A stretch of DNA of 60,905 nucleotides. Source: Myxococcales bacterium (GTDB lineage Bacteria; Myxococcota_A; Polyangia; Polyangiales; Polyangiaceae). The stretch's first letter is position 1. Every line of letters begins with the position of its first letter. The notes beneath the pieces were generated by a model. That model searched no databases. It worked only from the letters and a program-made list of their open reading frames with translations, and was not told where the DNA came from. Where the stretch lies: NCBI GenBank assembly GCA_016212965.1, contig JACRDA010000188.1, positions 1 through 60,905 on the forward strand, read 5' to 3'. A program made the translations under genes and the position numbers. Below, piece after piece: positions 28,234 to 38,842 of this stretch.

Positions 28234-28326
28234 CTCGCACCCTCACCGCGGCCGACCACCGCCGCGCGGGCAGACCTGCGTTCGCGGCCGCGATGACGTC
28301 CATGCCGTGGCGCCAGCTGCGGCCCT

Positions 28327-29322
28327 TCAGTTCTCGTCGGCGTCGGGGAGCGGGGGCTCGGCCGCCGGAAGCTCGATCGTGACCGCCGCGGCGGCCGGCA
28401 GCTCGTAGGCGCGCGCGCCCCATGATTCGCGGTCGGGCCCACGATAGGGCCGATGGAGTGCGGTGCGCGCGCCGCTCGTGAGGTCCCAGATGAAGAGCTC
28501 GTCGCGCTCGCTGCCCGCGACGACCATCGTCTCGCCGAGGAAGGACAGGGCGCGCACGGCGCCCGTCGGTCCTTCGAGGACCGCGAAGGGGTGGCTGCGA
28601 TCGGGCTCGTAGATCCGGACGGTGGCGCTCGTCCCGACGGCCAGGCGCCCGGCGCCGGACCAGGCGGCTGCGAGCACCTCGGGCAAGGGGAGCACCTCGA
28701 CGACGCGGGCGAGCTCGGGCTCGAAGAGCACGAGCCCCTGGTCGCCCCAGGCCGCGGCGACCCGACCCCGTGGTGAGAGTGCGAGCGCGAACAGGGTGCC
28801 GCTCCCCGGCCTCGACGCGCTCGCGAGGACGGCGCGGCCCGACGGGTCGCGGCACACGACGCCGCCGTAGCCGCCGACATAGAGTCGGTCCTCGGCATCG
28901 ACGACGAGCGCCATGGGCGCGCTCAGCACCTCCCGGACGACGTGCTCGAGGGGTCCGGTCTCGCCGAGGCGAAAGAGCGATCCGTCCTGCCCGCAGGCCC
29001 AGAGCGCGGCGCCGTCCTGCGACCAAGCGAGGCCCGTGGCTCCGTCGGCGAAGGGCGTTTGCACGACCCGCGTTCGCCCCGGTGCGCCGAGGTGCACGCA
29101 CGCGATTCGTTGCCGGGCGTCCGACACCGCGAGCACGTGGTAGACGCCCTCGGGTCCGTCGCGGTCGACCGGGCACCACGCGACGGCCTGCACGTGCTCG
29201 TGGAGCCCGCGGAAATGGGTGAGAGGGACCGAGATCCTCGGGTCGGCTGCCCAGATGGGGACGCGCGCCGCTGCCGTCGCGAAGAGCTTCGCGTCGACCG
29301 AGAGGGACAGTCCAGAGATCAC
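28327..29322 (-). CDS. WD40-type beta-propeller protein
   Basis: A 331-residue cytoplasmic protein. GTG 29320-29322 is chosen because CAGGAGG stands eight bases ahead; a TTG further up (29385) has no such site. Blade-like repeats recur: VQAVAWCPVDRDG, ATGLAWSQDGAALWACGQDG, LFALALSPRGRVAAAWGDQG and VRALSFLGETMVVAGSERDE ending in LFIWDLTSG. WD40 propellers hold protein complexes together; the partner is unknown. It is downstream of, and in the same direction as, the sigma-54 regulator gene, 121 bases away. Confidence 0.78.
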   Translation of the reverse strand: MISGLSLSVDAKLFATAAARVPIWAADPRISVPLTHFRGLHEHVQAVAWCPVDRDGPEGVYHVLAVSDARQRIACVHLGAPGRTRVVQTPFADGATGLAWSQDGAALWACGQDGSLFRLGETGPLEHVVREVLSAPMALVVDAEDRLYVGGYGGVVCRDPSGRAVLASASRPGSGTLFALALSPRGRVAAAWGDQGLVLFEPELARVVEVLPLPEVLAAAWSGAGRLAVGTSATVRIYEPDRSHPFAVLEGPTGAVRALSFLGETMVVAGSERDELFIWDLTSGARTALHRPYRGPDRESWGARAYELPAAAAVTIELPAAEPPLPDADEN

Positions 29323-29443
29323 GCCGAAAACCTCCTGCCGCGGCCACGGCCGCTCAGCTATCGTGCAAGGGCCGGAGGGGATCAAGCCGAAGGCGCAGGG
29401 AGCGGCGCCACGGCGACGGCCGCGGGCTCCGTCTCAGCTCAGC

Positions 29444-30790
29444 TTAGCTGCGCAGCTTGTACTTCTTGATCTTGTCGAGCAGGGTGACGCGATCCACCTC
29501 GAGCGCGCGCGCCGCCCGCGCGATGTCCCCATCGTTGCGCTCGAGGGTGCGCGCGATGTGGAGCTTCTCGGCATCGGCCAGGGACACGGGCTCGTCCGAC
29601 GCCGCCACGACGGGCAGGTCGTGAAGGGCAACCAGGTCCTTCACGTCGACGCTGGGGGGCTCGGCGAGCACCGCAGCGCGCTCGATGGTGTGCAAGAGCT
29701 CGCGCACGTTGCCAGGCCATGCGTACCGCTCCAAGAAGGCAATGGCCTGCGGGGTGATCTCGCCGAGGTCCTTGTCGAGCTTCTCGGCGAAGCGCTCGAG
29801 GAAGTGACGAGCCAGGAGCGGAACGTCCCCGGTGCGCTCGCGCAGGGGGGGCAGATCGATGCAGAAGCCGTTGATGCGGAAGTAGAGGTCTTCGCGCAGC
29901 TCCTTCTTGGCCACGAGAGCCTCGAGGTCCTGGTTGGTGGCGCACAACAGCCGGAAGTCGATTCGTACCGGGCGCGCGCCGCCGGTGCGGGTGAGCTCCT
30001 TCTGCTCGAGCACCTGCAACAGCTCCGCCTGCGCCTTCAGGCCGATGCTCCCGACGTCGTCCAGGAACAGGGTGCCCCCGTCGGCCTGCTCCAGCTTGCC
30101 GCGGCGCCGGAGCTGCGCACTCGTGAAGGCGCCACGCTCGACGCCGAACAGCTCGCTCTCCAGCAGGGTTTCGGGTAGCGCCGCGCAATGGACCGACACC
30201 AGCGGGAAGTGGCGTCGCCCGCTCTTGCCGTGAACGGCGCGCGCCACCAGCTCCTTGCCCGTCCCGCTCTCGCCGCGGATGAGGACGGTCGTGTCGGCGG
30301 CGGCCACCGCATCGATCGATTCGATCACGCGCAGCATCGGCGGGCTCTGGCCCACGATCTCGTCCCACCCGGAGAGCGCCGCGACCTTGGAGCGGAGCCG
30401 GGTGTTCTCGTCGGTCAGGCGCCGGTGCGCGAGCGCCTTCTGCACCACGCGACCGAGATCGTCCGGGTCCACCGGCTTGGTCAGGTAGTCGAACGCGCCG
30501 GCCTTGAGGGCCTCGATCGCGGTCTCGATGCTGCCGTAGGCGGTGATCATGATCACGACCGCCTCGGGCGCGACCTGTCGCAGGCGCCGCTGCAGCTCGA
30601 GCCCGTCCATGCCTGGCATCTTGATGTCCAGGAGGACCAGGTCCCAAGGCTGCTCCTGGAACTTGTGCAGCGCCGCCGCGGCGCTCTCGGCCTGCGCGAC
30701 GCGGAAGCCGTCCTTCTTGAACCAATGGTAGAGCGAGTCCCTGACCGAGAGCTCGTCGTCGACGACCAGGATTCCGTACTGTTCACTCAC
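29444..30790 (-). CDS. NtrC-type response regulator with altered GAFTGA and Walker B
   Basis: A 448-residue regulator: receiver (LVVDDELS, phosphoacceptor Asp in VLLDIKMPGMDG, TKPVDP), AAA+ domain (Walker A GESGTGKE, sensor ATNQDLEAL, Arg finger region REDLYFRING) and a Fis-type HTH (DIARAARALEVDRVTLLDKI). The sigma-54 contact loop is GAFTSA instead of GAFTGA, and Walker B is LFLDD instead of LFLDE. Activator function may therefore be weakened or changed. GTG 30788-30790 (or the GTG just before it) overlaps the end of the kinase gene, so the two form one unit. Confidence 0.9.
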   Translation of the reverse strand: MSEQYGILVVDDELSVRDSLYHWFKKDGFRVAQAESAAAALHKFQEQPWDLVLLDIKMPGMDGLELQRRLRQVAPEAVVIMITAYGSIETAIEALKAGAFDYLTKPVDPDDLGRVVQKALAHRRLTDENTRLRSKVAALSGWDEIVGQSPPMLRVIESIDAVAAADTTVLIRGESGTGKELVARAVHGKSGRRHFPLVSVHCAALPETLLESELFGVERGAFTSAQLRRRGKLEQADGGTLFLDDVGSIGLKAQAELLQVLEQKELTRTGGARPVRIDFRLLCATNQDLEALVAKKELREDLYFRINGFCIDLPPLRERTGDVPLLARHFLERFAEKLDKDLGEITPQAIAFLERYAWPGNVRELLHTIERAAVLAEPPSVDVKDLVALHDLPVVAASDEPVSLADAEKLHIARTLERNDGDIARAARALEVDRVTLLDKIKKYKLRS

Positions 30791-32417
30791 CACCGTCCAC
30801 CACCTTCGAGTCCGCGGCCGCCCGGCTGCTCGGGGGCGGGGCCGCCGGCGCACGCGGGAACACCATCCGGAACGTGGTCCCGGCGCCCGGCCTGGACTCC
30901 ACGTCGATGCGACCGTCGTGCCGGCGGACGATGCCGTACACCACCGCGAGGCCGAGCCCGACACCCTTGTCGCCCTTGGTCGACACGAACGGTTCGAAGA
31001 TGTCCGGCAGCACGTCCGGTGGGATGCCGACGCCGGTGTCGCTGATGGTCACGACGACGGAGCTCGGCTCGGCCTCGGTCAGGATGCGCAACACGCCGCC
31101 GTCGGGCATCGCCTCGGCCGCGTTCACCAGGAGCGCGACCAGCGCCTGCTGGATCTGGGCCGCATCGCAGACGAGGCGGTCGTCGCCGTCGGTCAGCGTG
31201 ACCACGTGCTCCACGTTGTTCGTCTTGAAGAGGTGCTGCACCGTCATCAGGCTCTTTTCCACGATGGCGTTGACGCGGTTTTCCGCCGTCACGTCCTTCG
31301 AAACGCGGGCGAAAGAGAGCAGGTTCTTCACGATCTCGCCGCACCGCGAGGACTCCGAGCGCACCATCTCCACGTAGCCTTGCAGGTCCTTCCGTTCCTC
31401 CTCGGTCAGGGTCGGCGCGGCGAGATCGCGCTGGATCAGCTTGGCGTAGACCAGGATGCCGCCGAGCGGGTTGTTGAGCTCGTGGGCGACGGTGGCGGCG
31501 AGCTTGCCGAGGGAGGCCATCTTCTCCATGTGCGTGATGTGCCGCTGGGCCACGGCGAGCTCGTTGGTCTTCTTTTCCACCGCCTGCGCCAGATCGTCTT
31601 CCCACTTCTCGCTTCGCTCCCGCGCGATCGCCAGCTCGCTGCCCATCTGATTGAAGGCATCCGCGAGCTCGATCAGCTCCTTGCCGCGCGTCACCTTCAC
31701 GCGCGCGCTGAGATCGCCGGCGGCCACGCGACGCGTGCCCTCGACCAGCGACAGCACCGGCCGGCGGACGAAACGCCAGATGAAGAGGGCGGTCGCGACC
31801 CCGCCCACGACCGCCATCAGGACCGCGGTCCAGAGCGTGGCGCGCTCGGCGCTGACCCGGCCCTCTTCGGCCGGCTCCATCGACATCTGGAAGTCCATCA
31901 GGCCCAGGTACTCCTGGCTGGCCGTGGAGACGTGACACCTCCCGCCCGCGCACTGCTCGGAGTTCCTGATCATGCGGGACTGGGCCATCACCGGCATCCC
32001 GCTCGCGTCTCGGAAGGTGCGGGTCGAGCTCGTCGCCTCGGCCACGCCGAAGGGCATGCCGTGGCAAGTCACGCAGACCTCGGCGCTCCTCGTGATCTTG
32101 TTGCGCACGTCGCGCGGCACGGTGGCGAAGTGGATCTCGCCCTGCTTGTCGTAGATGCGGATGCTGCGGATCCCCGGGGCGTCGGCCAGGTCCGCGAGCG
32201 CGGCGTGCACGGCCTCCTTGTTCTTGAGCAGCATGCCCTGCCGCAGCACCCGCTCGATGATGGCGGTGGTCTGACCGGCGTGCTGCTCGAACGACTTCTC
32301 CCAGGTGTCCGTCGTGCGCCGCGCGTTGAAGTAGGAGAACGACAGGAACACCATCACCACGGAACCGAAGATTCCGAGGAACAGGTTCACACCGATCGAG
32401 CTCTTCAATCGCGACAT
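30783..32417 (-). CDS. Membrane histidine kinase with di-haem c-type sensor domain
   Basis: A 544-residue sensor kinase, ATG 32415-32417. One helix (about 10-30), an outside domain (31-194), a second helix (195-217) and HAMP (218-270) are followed by the H-box with His312 (VAHELNNPLGGI). The ATPase domain has NAAEAMPDGG, DTGVGIP and GVGLGLAVV. The outside domain carries CVTCH (115-119) and CAGGRCH (156-162), one standard and one CX4CH haem-attachment motif. It probably senses redox state or a gas through covalently bound haem and phosphorylates one or both neighbouring NtrC-type regulators. Confidence 0.93.
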   Translation of the reverse strand: MSRLKSSIGVNLFLGIFGSVVMVFLSFSYFNARRTTDTWEKSFEQHAGQTTAIIERVLRQGMLLKNKEAVHAALADLADAPGIRSIRIYDKQGEIHFATVPRDVRNKITRSAEVCVTCHGMPFGVAEATSSTRTFRDASGMPVMAQSRMIRNSEQCAGGRCHVSTASQEYLGLMDFQMSMEPAEEGRVSAERATLWTAVLMAVVGGVATALFIWRFVRRPVLSLVEGTRRVAAGDLSARVKVTRGKELIELADAFNQMGSELAIARERSEKWEDDLAQAVEKKTNELAVAQRHITHMEKMASLGKLAATVAHELNNPLGGILVYAKLIQRDLAAPTLTEEERKDLQGYVEMVRSESSRCGEIVKNLLSFARVSKDVTAENRVNAIVEKSLMTVQHLFKTNNVEHVVTLTDGDDRLVCDAAQIQQALVALLVNAAEAMPDGGVLRILTEAEPSSVVVTISDTGVGIPPDVLPDIFEPFVSTKGDKGVGLGLAVVYGIVRRHDGRIDVESRPGAGTTFRMVFPRAPAAPPPSSRAAADSKVVDGGE

Positions 32418-32677
32418 GTCGGGGCCTGCGATGGCCGAGCCGGTGCGGCCAGTCTAGGCCATGCTGCGGCCTCGCGCTGGCACAACGCGTCACGGGCGAG
32501 CCGAGCTCGCGCGCTCGCCACGTTCCACCGTGGCTGGAATTCGCACCCGTGCGGATGGCGCGGCTCGATCGTGGCCGGGCAGGCTCGCAACGGGGAGCCG
32601 GCGTGCGAAGATGGTCGCGAGCTCGCCGTGCCGTGCCCGATGGGCAGGCTCGCCGCGCCCGGCCGCCGGAGACCCGC

Positions 32678-34042
<1,365 letters not shown>

Positions 34043-34051
34043 CCGCTCGCC

Positions 34052-34582
34052 ATGACCGACCTCTGGCTGCTGCCGCTGGCCCTGCGAGAGCCCCCCGAGC
34101 TGCTCCGGTGGCTCGCCGACGGGCTCGCGCCCGTGTTCCACGTCGAGGTGGGGCTGCTCCCGAGCGAGCTCGCGCTCGAAGGTGGCAGACACCCGAGGCG
34201 ACGCCAGGTCGACGCCGGATGGATCCTGTCCCAGCTCCTCGGGCTGCCCGACCCCGGCCTCGTGCTGGCCGTGACGAGCGAGGACCTGTACCTGCCGGTC
34301 TTCACGTACGTGATCGGCGAGGCCTGCCTGGGCGGCCGCGCGGCGGTCGTGTCCACCCACCGCCTGCACGAGGAGCGCTACGGGCTGCCGCCGAACATGG
34401 AGCGGCTGCGCGCGCGCGCGGTGAAGGAGGCGATCCACGAGATCGGACACTGCCACGGGCTCGTCCACTGTCCGAGCGGCGCGTGCGTGATGCACTCGTC
34501 GTCGTCGGTGGAGGACGTGGACAACAAGGGGCATGAGCTCTGCCCGGAGTGTGCGCGCGCGGTCGCGCGGCGGCGGGGGTGA
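34052..34582 (+). CDS. amzA: Archaemetzincin-family zinc metallopeptidase
   Basis: A 176-residue protein with the archaemetzincin signature: HEIGHCHGLVHC binds catalytic zinc through three His with Glu as base, then CPSGAC and VMHSSSS (Met turn), and CPEC completes the second, structural zinc site. No signal peptide is seen, so it is cytoplasmic. It follows the sigma-54 regulator by nine bases and so is probably co-transcribed. It converges with the cytochrome operon (stop 34588). The natural substrate of this family is not known. Confidence 0.9.
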   Translation: MTDLWLLPLALREPPELLRWLADGLAPVFHVEVGLLPSELALEGGRHPRRRQVDAGWILSQLLGLPDPGLVLAVTSEDLYLPVFTYVIGEACLGGRAAVVSTHRLHEERYGLPPNMERLRARAVKEAIHEIGHCHGLVHCPSGACVMHSSSSVEDVDNKGHELCPECARAVARRRG

Positions 34583-34587
34583 GCGCG

Positions 34588-35337
34588 TCAGGCGAACAGC
34601 TCGTCGCGTACGGCGTTCCACGTCGCGTCGTCGAGGTCGGACAGGTCGCCGACGAGCTCGCCGCCGTCCGCCATCGTGAGCGGCAGGGTGCGCGGCGACG
34701 CGGCCGCCACCAGCCGATCGATCTCCCGGCTCAACCAGGCGCGGGCCTGCTCGCCGCGCATGAGGTCCTGGAACGCGACCGCCAGCGTCGGCGCACTCGG
34801 GTGGAGCTCGACGAGCCAGCCGTGTCCGTAGGGTGCGCGGTTCACCATCCCCGGGTCGCCGGCGAGCTGGCGGTTCACGCGCGCGACCGTCCCCGCCACC
34901 GGGGCCCGGGCCGCGATCGAGCGGCCGCCGTGCCACAGCACGGCGACGACCTCACCCACCTCGACGCGGTCCCCGACCTTGGCGGGCTCCACCGCGTCGA
35001 CCGGCCCGAGCGCGAGCTGCGTGAGATCGTCGACGCCCGTCCGCACGCGCCCGGCCGCAGCGCGGCGGGCCCACGTGTGCCTGTGCCCCATGCGCAGCCG
35101 GAGCGGGAACTGCACCCCCTTCACCTGCACGAGCGACAGCTCGACGCGCTGCGCGAGCGCCTGTGCGCCGCTGAACACGCCGGCGAGCACGACGAGCGCC
35201 GGCATGAAGACGGCGAGCCCCGCGCGCGGCCCGAGGCCGGCGACCGAGAGGAACGGCAAGAGGGCGAGGAGCCCGAGCGGGACCGCGAGCAGCCAGAGGT
35301 ACCCCTTCCGGACGGATGCTGACTTGGGTGTGTGCAT
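34588..35337 (-). CDS. Membrane-anchored GcvH-like protein without lipoyl Lys (copy 1)
   Basis: A 249-residue protein, ATG 35335-35337 after AGGAGGGAG. Two N-terminal membrane helices (about 11-60) are followed by a GcvH/biotinyl-lipoyl barrel (RTGVDDLTQLALGPV to NRAPYGHGWLVEL). At the hairpin turn where GcvH has ES-VK, this protein has WHGGRSIAARAP, with no lysine. A C-terminal extension ends in ADGGELVGDLSDLDDATW and ELF, shared with copies 2 and 3. It is therefore not a glycine-cleavage carrier. It is the last gene of the cytochrome operon. Confidence 0.85.
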   Translation of the reverse strand: MHTPKSASVRKGYLWLLAVPLGLLALLPFLSVAGLGPRAGLAVFMPALVVLAGVFSGAQALAQRVELSLVQVKGVQFPLRLRMGHRHTWARRAAAGRVRTGVDDLTQLALGPVDAVEPAKVGDRVEVGEVVAVLWHGGRSIAARAPVAGTVARVNRQLAGDPGMVNRAPYGHGWLVELHPSAPTLAVAFQDLMRGEQARAWLSREIDRLVAAASPRTLPLTMADGGELVGDLSDLDDATWNAVRDELFA

Positions 35338-35414
35338 GGCTCCCTCCTGTATGGCTCCATCCGAGCTATGACGGACGATGCGCCTCCATCGCCCATGGCC
35401 GTTCCCGAGCGTCC

Positions 35415-35430
35415 CTACGATAGGTCGTAG
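35415..35430. promoter_or_regulatory. Hairpin between the 25-haem gene and GcvH-like copy 1
   Basis: CTACGA-TAGG-TCGTAG directly abuts the stop codon of the multihaem gene (35431). The 6-bp stem may mark an mRNA processing or attenuation point inside the operon rather than a full terminator. Confidence 0.3.
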
Positions 35431-37098
35431 CTAGCGGAAGAGGTGACAGGCGTAGCAGCGCGGGCCCGCCGCCTCGTGGTCACGCCGGTCGACGTGGCAG
35501 TTGGACGTGCACGTCTGGCGCTGGGGCAGGGACCCGTGGGCGGAGTGGCAGTTGGCGCAGGTCGCGTGCTCGGCGATGCCGTGCAGCTTCGGCTGCGGCG
35601 TCGCGTGGCAGCTCTGGCAGGTACGCGTCGCGGGCGCGCCCACCGAGTGCGCCTTGTGACAGGTCGCGCAGCCGCCCGCGCGCTCGGCGTGGGGCGTCCG
35701 TGCCTGGCCGAGGTGACAGCTCGCGCAATTGTCCTTGGAGCGCACCGCCCCGGAGTGCGGCTCGTGGCACTTCGAGCACTCGGCGTGGCCGGACGGCGCG
35801 CTCGCCGCCTCGTCGGCGTGGCAGCTCGCGCACCGCGGCGGCGTCTGCGGCGCGTGCACGGAGGCGTGGCAGCTCGCGCAGTTGGCGTGTCCGCTCTGGG
35901 TCGAGACGAGTTTCACCTCGCTCGTGTGACACCGCCCGCAGAACGCGCCGGCGCTCCCGCGGTTCGGCAAAGCGACCTGGTGGGGCGAGTGGCAGCTCGT
36001 GCACGACAGCGTGGCCGCGTGCGCGCCGCCGGTCGTCGCGTGGCACGACGTGCACGCCGCGGACTTCTGGTCCGGCGCGTGCGGCTCGTGGCACCCGGTG
36101 CAAGAGCGCGGCGCGCTCGGGCCGCTCGCGCCGTGCGACGCGCCCGTCCGGGCCGTGTGCTCTACACGCACCGTCGTGTGACAGCGCGCGCAGGAGGCGT
36201 CGGCGGTCGCGGTCGGCGCCTGCGCCGAGTGACAGCTCGTGCAGTTCGCGTGCTCGGTGACCTTGCTGGTGCGCGCTGTGACCTTCTGGCTGTGGCAGGT
36301 GGAGCAGCTCCCCGCCGCCCGCGGACTGTTGGCGTGCGGCTGGTGGCAACTGACGCACTCGCCCCGCTGCGCGGCGGCCGCGTGGCCGTGCGCCCGGACC
36401 TGTTCATGACAGCTCTTGCACGACTGGCGCGCCGCGGACGCGGGGGCGTGGTCGGCGTGGCAGTCCGAGCAACCCTGGCTGCCCTCGTGCGCCGCGTGTG
36501 CCTTGGCGTTGTCCGTGTGGCACGAGGTGCAGGCCGGGGCCTCGGTGTCTCCGTGGGCGCTGTGGCAGCTGGCGCAGTCGACCGTGGCGTGGCCGTCCAG
36601 GATGGCCGACCGCATCGGCGCGAGCTCGGCGACGACGACGGCGCGGGGCTGCGGGTCCTTGTGGCAGTCGAGGCACGCGGGTGTGGTGCTCTCCGGCCGG
36701 AAGCCGTGGCACGTCGTGCAGCCCGCGCCGTCGGTGGCACCGTGCCCGCGGTCGGACTTGTCGGCGTGACAGTCGGCGCTCGCGCAGGTGAGCTCGCCGG
36801 CGTCCTCGAAGCCCGCGGCGGCGTGGCACTCCTTGCAGACCACGCGACCGAGGTGCGCCTCGTGCCCGGGGCTCGCGCGGAACGCGGCCCACGTCTCGCC
36901 GTCGTGGTCGCGCGGCGGCTGCGGCGGCTCGTCGCCGATGAGGAACCAGGCGACGGCGCCCGGCGGCGACCACACGCCTTCACGGGAGACCGGGTCCGGG
37001 GGGCGCGTCTCCGCGCCGCACGCCGAGAAGAGCGGCACGAGGGCGGCGAAGGTGAGGACCAGGAGGAGCGTCGCGTATTGGGCTCGTGGGGACCACAT
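35431..37098 (-). CDS. Multihaem c-type cytochrome lipoprotein (about 25 haem motifs)
   Basis: A 555-residue protein from ATG 37096-37098, after the ribosome site GGGGAG. The signal peptide ends in lipobox FSAC. The mature part holds 23 CxxCH motifs plus one CX4CH (CASADCH) and one CX3CH (CTSNCH), about one haem per 22 residues, in a repeating pattern CxxCHxxH. It is probably a periplasmic or outer-membrane electron wire fed by the neighbouring 7-haem/cytochrome b pair. The gene is 49 bases behind cytochrome b. Confidence 0.92.
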   Translation of the reverse strand: MWSPRAQYATLLLVLTFAALVPLFSACGAETRPPDPVSREGVWSPPGAVAWFLIGDEPPQPPRDHDGETWAAFRASPGHEAHLGRVVCKECHAAAGFEDAGELTCASADCHADKSDRGHGATDGAGCTTCHGFRPESTTPACLDCHKDPQPRAVVVAELAPMRSAILDGHATVDCASCHSAHGDTEAPACTSCHTDNAKAHAAHEGSQGCSDCHADHAPASAARQSCKSCHEQVRAHGHAAAAQRGECVSCHQPHANSPRAAGSCSTCHSQKVTARTSKVTEHANCTSCHSAQAPTATADASCARCHTTVRVEHTARTGASHGASGPSAPRSCTGCHEPHAPDQKSAACTSCHATTGGAHAATLSCTSCHSPHQVALPNRGSAGAFCGRCHTSEVKLVSTQSGHANCASCHASVHAPQTPPRCASCHADEAASAPSGHAECSKCHEPHSGAVRSKDNCASCHLGQARTPHAERAGGCATCHKAHSVGAPATRTCQSCHATPQPKLHGIAEHATCANCHSAHGSLPQRQTCTSNCHVDRRDHEAAGPRCYACHLFR

Positions 37099-37147
37099 AG
37101 GGATTCTCCCCTTCTGCTCAGCAAGAAGCCTGCCGTGGCGACGGCGC

Positions 37148-37807
37148 CTACGCGCGCTCGGCGCGCGCAGCCTTCGGGGTGGTGGCCGGCGGCGGCGGCG
37201 GCGGGATGCGATCCCCGAGCAGCATCGACGCAACGCCCGTGTGAGGCTCGCCGACGGTGAGGGCGAGGTACAGGTGGACGAACAGGAACGCGCAGGACGC
37301 GTAGGCGACGAGGGAGTGCGCGAGGGCCATCGGCCAGACGCCGCCGAGGCCCAGCACCTGCGCGGGCGCGAGGTCCGGGAAGAGGAGCAACAGCCCGGTC
37401 ACGATCTGCGCCGGGATGAGCACGAACACGGCGAAGACGTACGCGAGCTGCTGGACCGGGTTGAAGCGCCGCTCCGGGACCGCCACGAAGGGGTGGTGCT
37501 CGCCGCGCAGGATTCCGAAGATGTAGAAGCGCACCTGCTTCAGCGCGTCGCCGAGGATGGTCCGCCGCGGGAGGTACTGGCGCCAGTGTCCGGTGATCAG
37601 CATGGCGGCGAGGTAGCCGACGAAGGCCGCCACGAGCCCGATCCCGAGGACGTTGTGGACCAGGAAGGAGACGCGGAAGCCTACGCCGACGGAGCCGGAC
37701 CCGGCGAAGTGCAGGCTGAACCCCGTCACGATGAGCACGGAGAACAGCACGGCGTTGAGCCAGTGCCAGAGCCGCAGCCAGCGGGGGAACATGACGCGCT
37801 TCTTCAT
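37148..37807 (-). CDS. Cytochrome b (b561/hydrogenase-type) membrane subunit
   Basis: A 219-residue polytopic protein, ATG 37805-37807, overlapping the 7-haem gene by ATGA. Four to five helices carry His residues placed as haem-b ligands: LWHWLNAVLF, SLHFAG, LVHNVLG and LAHSLVAYASCAFLFVHLYL. It resembles the quinol-oxidising b subunits of hydrogenases, formate dehydrogenases and Cbc-type complexes. With the 7-haem partner it probably moves electrons from menaquinol to the periplasm. Confidence 0.88.
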   Translation of the reverse strand: MKKRVMFPRWLRLWHWLNAVLFSVLIVTGFSLHFAGSGSVGVGFRVSFLVHNVLGIGLVAAFVGYLAAMLITGHWRQYLPRRTILGDALKQVRFYIFGILRGEHHPFVAVPERRFNPVQQLAYVFAVFVLIPAQIVTGLLLLFPDLAPAQVLGLGGVWPMALAHSLVAYASCAFLFVHLYLALTVGEPHTGVASMLLGDRIPPPPPPATTPKAARAERA

Positions 37808-38805
37808 GACGGGTGTCCTCCTGCGTGCACGACGCGCCGGCGAAACGCCTTGTAGAACAGGAAGCGGAGCATGCCGTGTCCGGCGACGCCGCCCCCCGCG
37901 CCACCGATGATGATGATCATGAGGGCGTCGAGCAGCTCGTTGCGCGTGGCGCCGATCACGTACGCATCGTCGATGAGCCGGGCGTTGAGGAAGCCGAGCT
38001 TGCCGACCTCGCCGTCGCCGGGGTCGCGGTACCGGCGCAGCAGCTGCGTGGGGGTCTCGGCGTGACAGGCCTCGCAGTTCTTGATGGCCTTGTCCTTGGG
38101 CAAGATGAGGTGCGAGGCGAGCGGCGCGTCGTACCCCGTGTGACAGTCGAGGCAGCGGACCGTCTGCCAGTGGAGATCCCGGTTGGGGAGCCAGTCGTGC
38201 GCCTCGTCGAGATCCGGCGGCGCCTTGTCGACGAGCTTCTGGAACTGCGCCTCGTCGGCGTGGCAGTGGAGGCACACCTTGTTGTGCTCGAAGATGCGCG
38301 CGCGCGTCGTGGGGAGCTGCAGCGTGTGCGCGTCGTGGCAGTGGACGCAGCGGAACTCGGGGCTCTTGTCGGCGTGCACGCTGTCTGCGAAGTCCTCGGC
38401 GATGTCCTGGAACGCGACTCCGCCCGCGCGGGTCTCGTTCACCACGTGGCAATCGAGGCAGTCGGCGCGGCGCGCGGCCGGGTGGGGATCGACCGCGAAG
38501 GAGCGCGCGTGGCAGTCGCCGCACGCCATGTCACGGTGCTCGCTCTCGGTGAGTCCGTGCGGATCGACGTAGACGCTGGCCTTGCGCTCGCCGGGCTCCT
38601 CGCGGACGGCGTCCTGCTCGCCGTGACAGCTCAGGCACTGCTCCAGAGACGCGCTTGCGTCCGGCTGGGCTGCCGCGCGCCCGGCCGCGAGCGCGAGCGC
38701 GGCGCCGAGGAGGGCCGCGGGGAGCGCTGCGGTGGAGCGCCGCGGCGAAAGCGACGCCAACGAACAGCGTGAGCTCGTAGTTGCGTGATTGCGCTCGGTG
38801 CCCAT
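37804..38805 (-). CDS. Seven-haem c-type cytochrome with C-terminal membrane anchor
   Basis: A 333-residue protein, ATG 38803-38805 (ATG 38814 is also possible). A signal peptide (ALLGALALAAGRAAA-type region, residues 27-46) precedes seven CxxCH motifs: CLSCH, CGDCH, CLDCH, CVHCH, CLHCH, CLDCH and CEACH. A hydrophobic helix near the C-terminus (ALMIIIIGGAGGGVAG) anchors it in the membrane. It is translationally coupled to the cytochrome b gene. The pair looks like an inner-membrane quinol:cytochrome c oxidoreductase. Confidence 0.9.
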   Translation of the reverse strand: MGTERNHATTSSRCSLASLSPRRSTAALPAALLGAALALAAGRAAAQPDASASLEQCLSCHGEQDAVREEPGERKASVYVDPHGLTESEHRDMACGDCHARSFAVDPHPAARRADCLDCHVVNETRAGGVAFQDIAEDFADSVHADKSPEFRCVHCHDAHTLQLPTTRARIFEHNKVCLHCHADEAQFQKLVDKAPPDLDEAHDWLPNRDLHWQTVRCLDCHTGYDAPLASHLILPKDKAIKNCEACHAETPTQLLRRYRDPGDGEVGKLGFLNARLIDDAYVIGATRNELLDALMIIIIGGAGGGVAGHGMLRFLFYKAFRRRVVHAGGHPS

Positions 38806-38842
38806 GGGACCCATTGCCTCTCGCGCGTGTGTTGCCTGTCGA

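Noticed and set aside
32418..32677. Sigma-54 promoter in the gap between the kinase and the divergent regulator
   Set aside because: Several TGGCAC/TGGCTG motifs occur but none has GC at the required spacing, and the 15-bp palindrome is absent.
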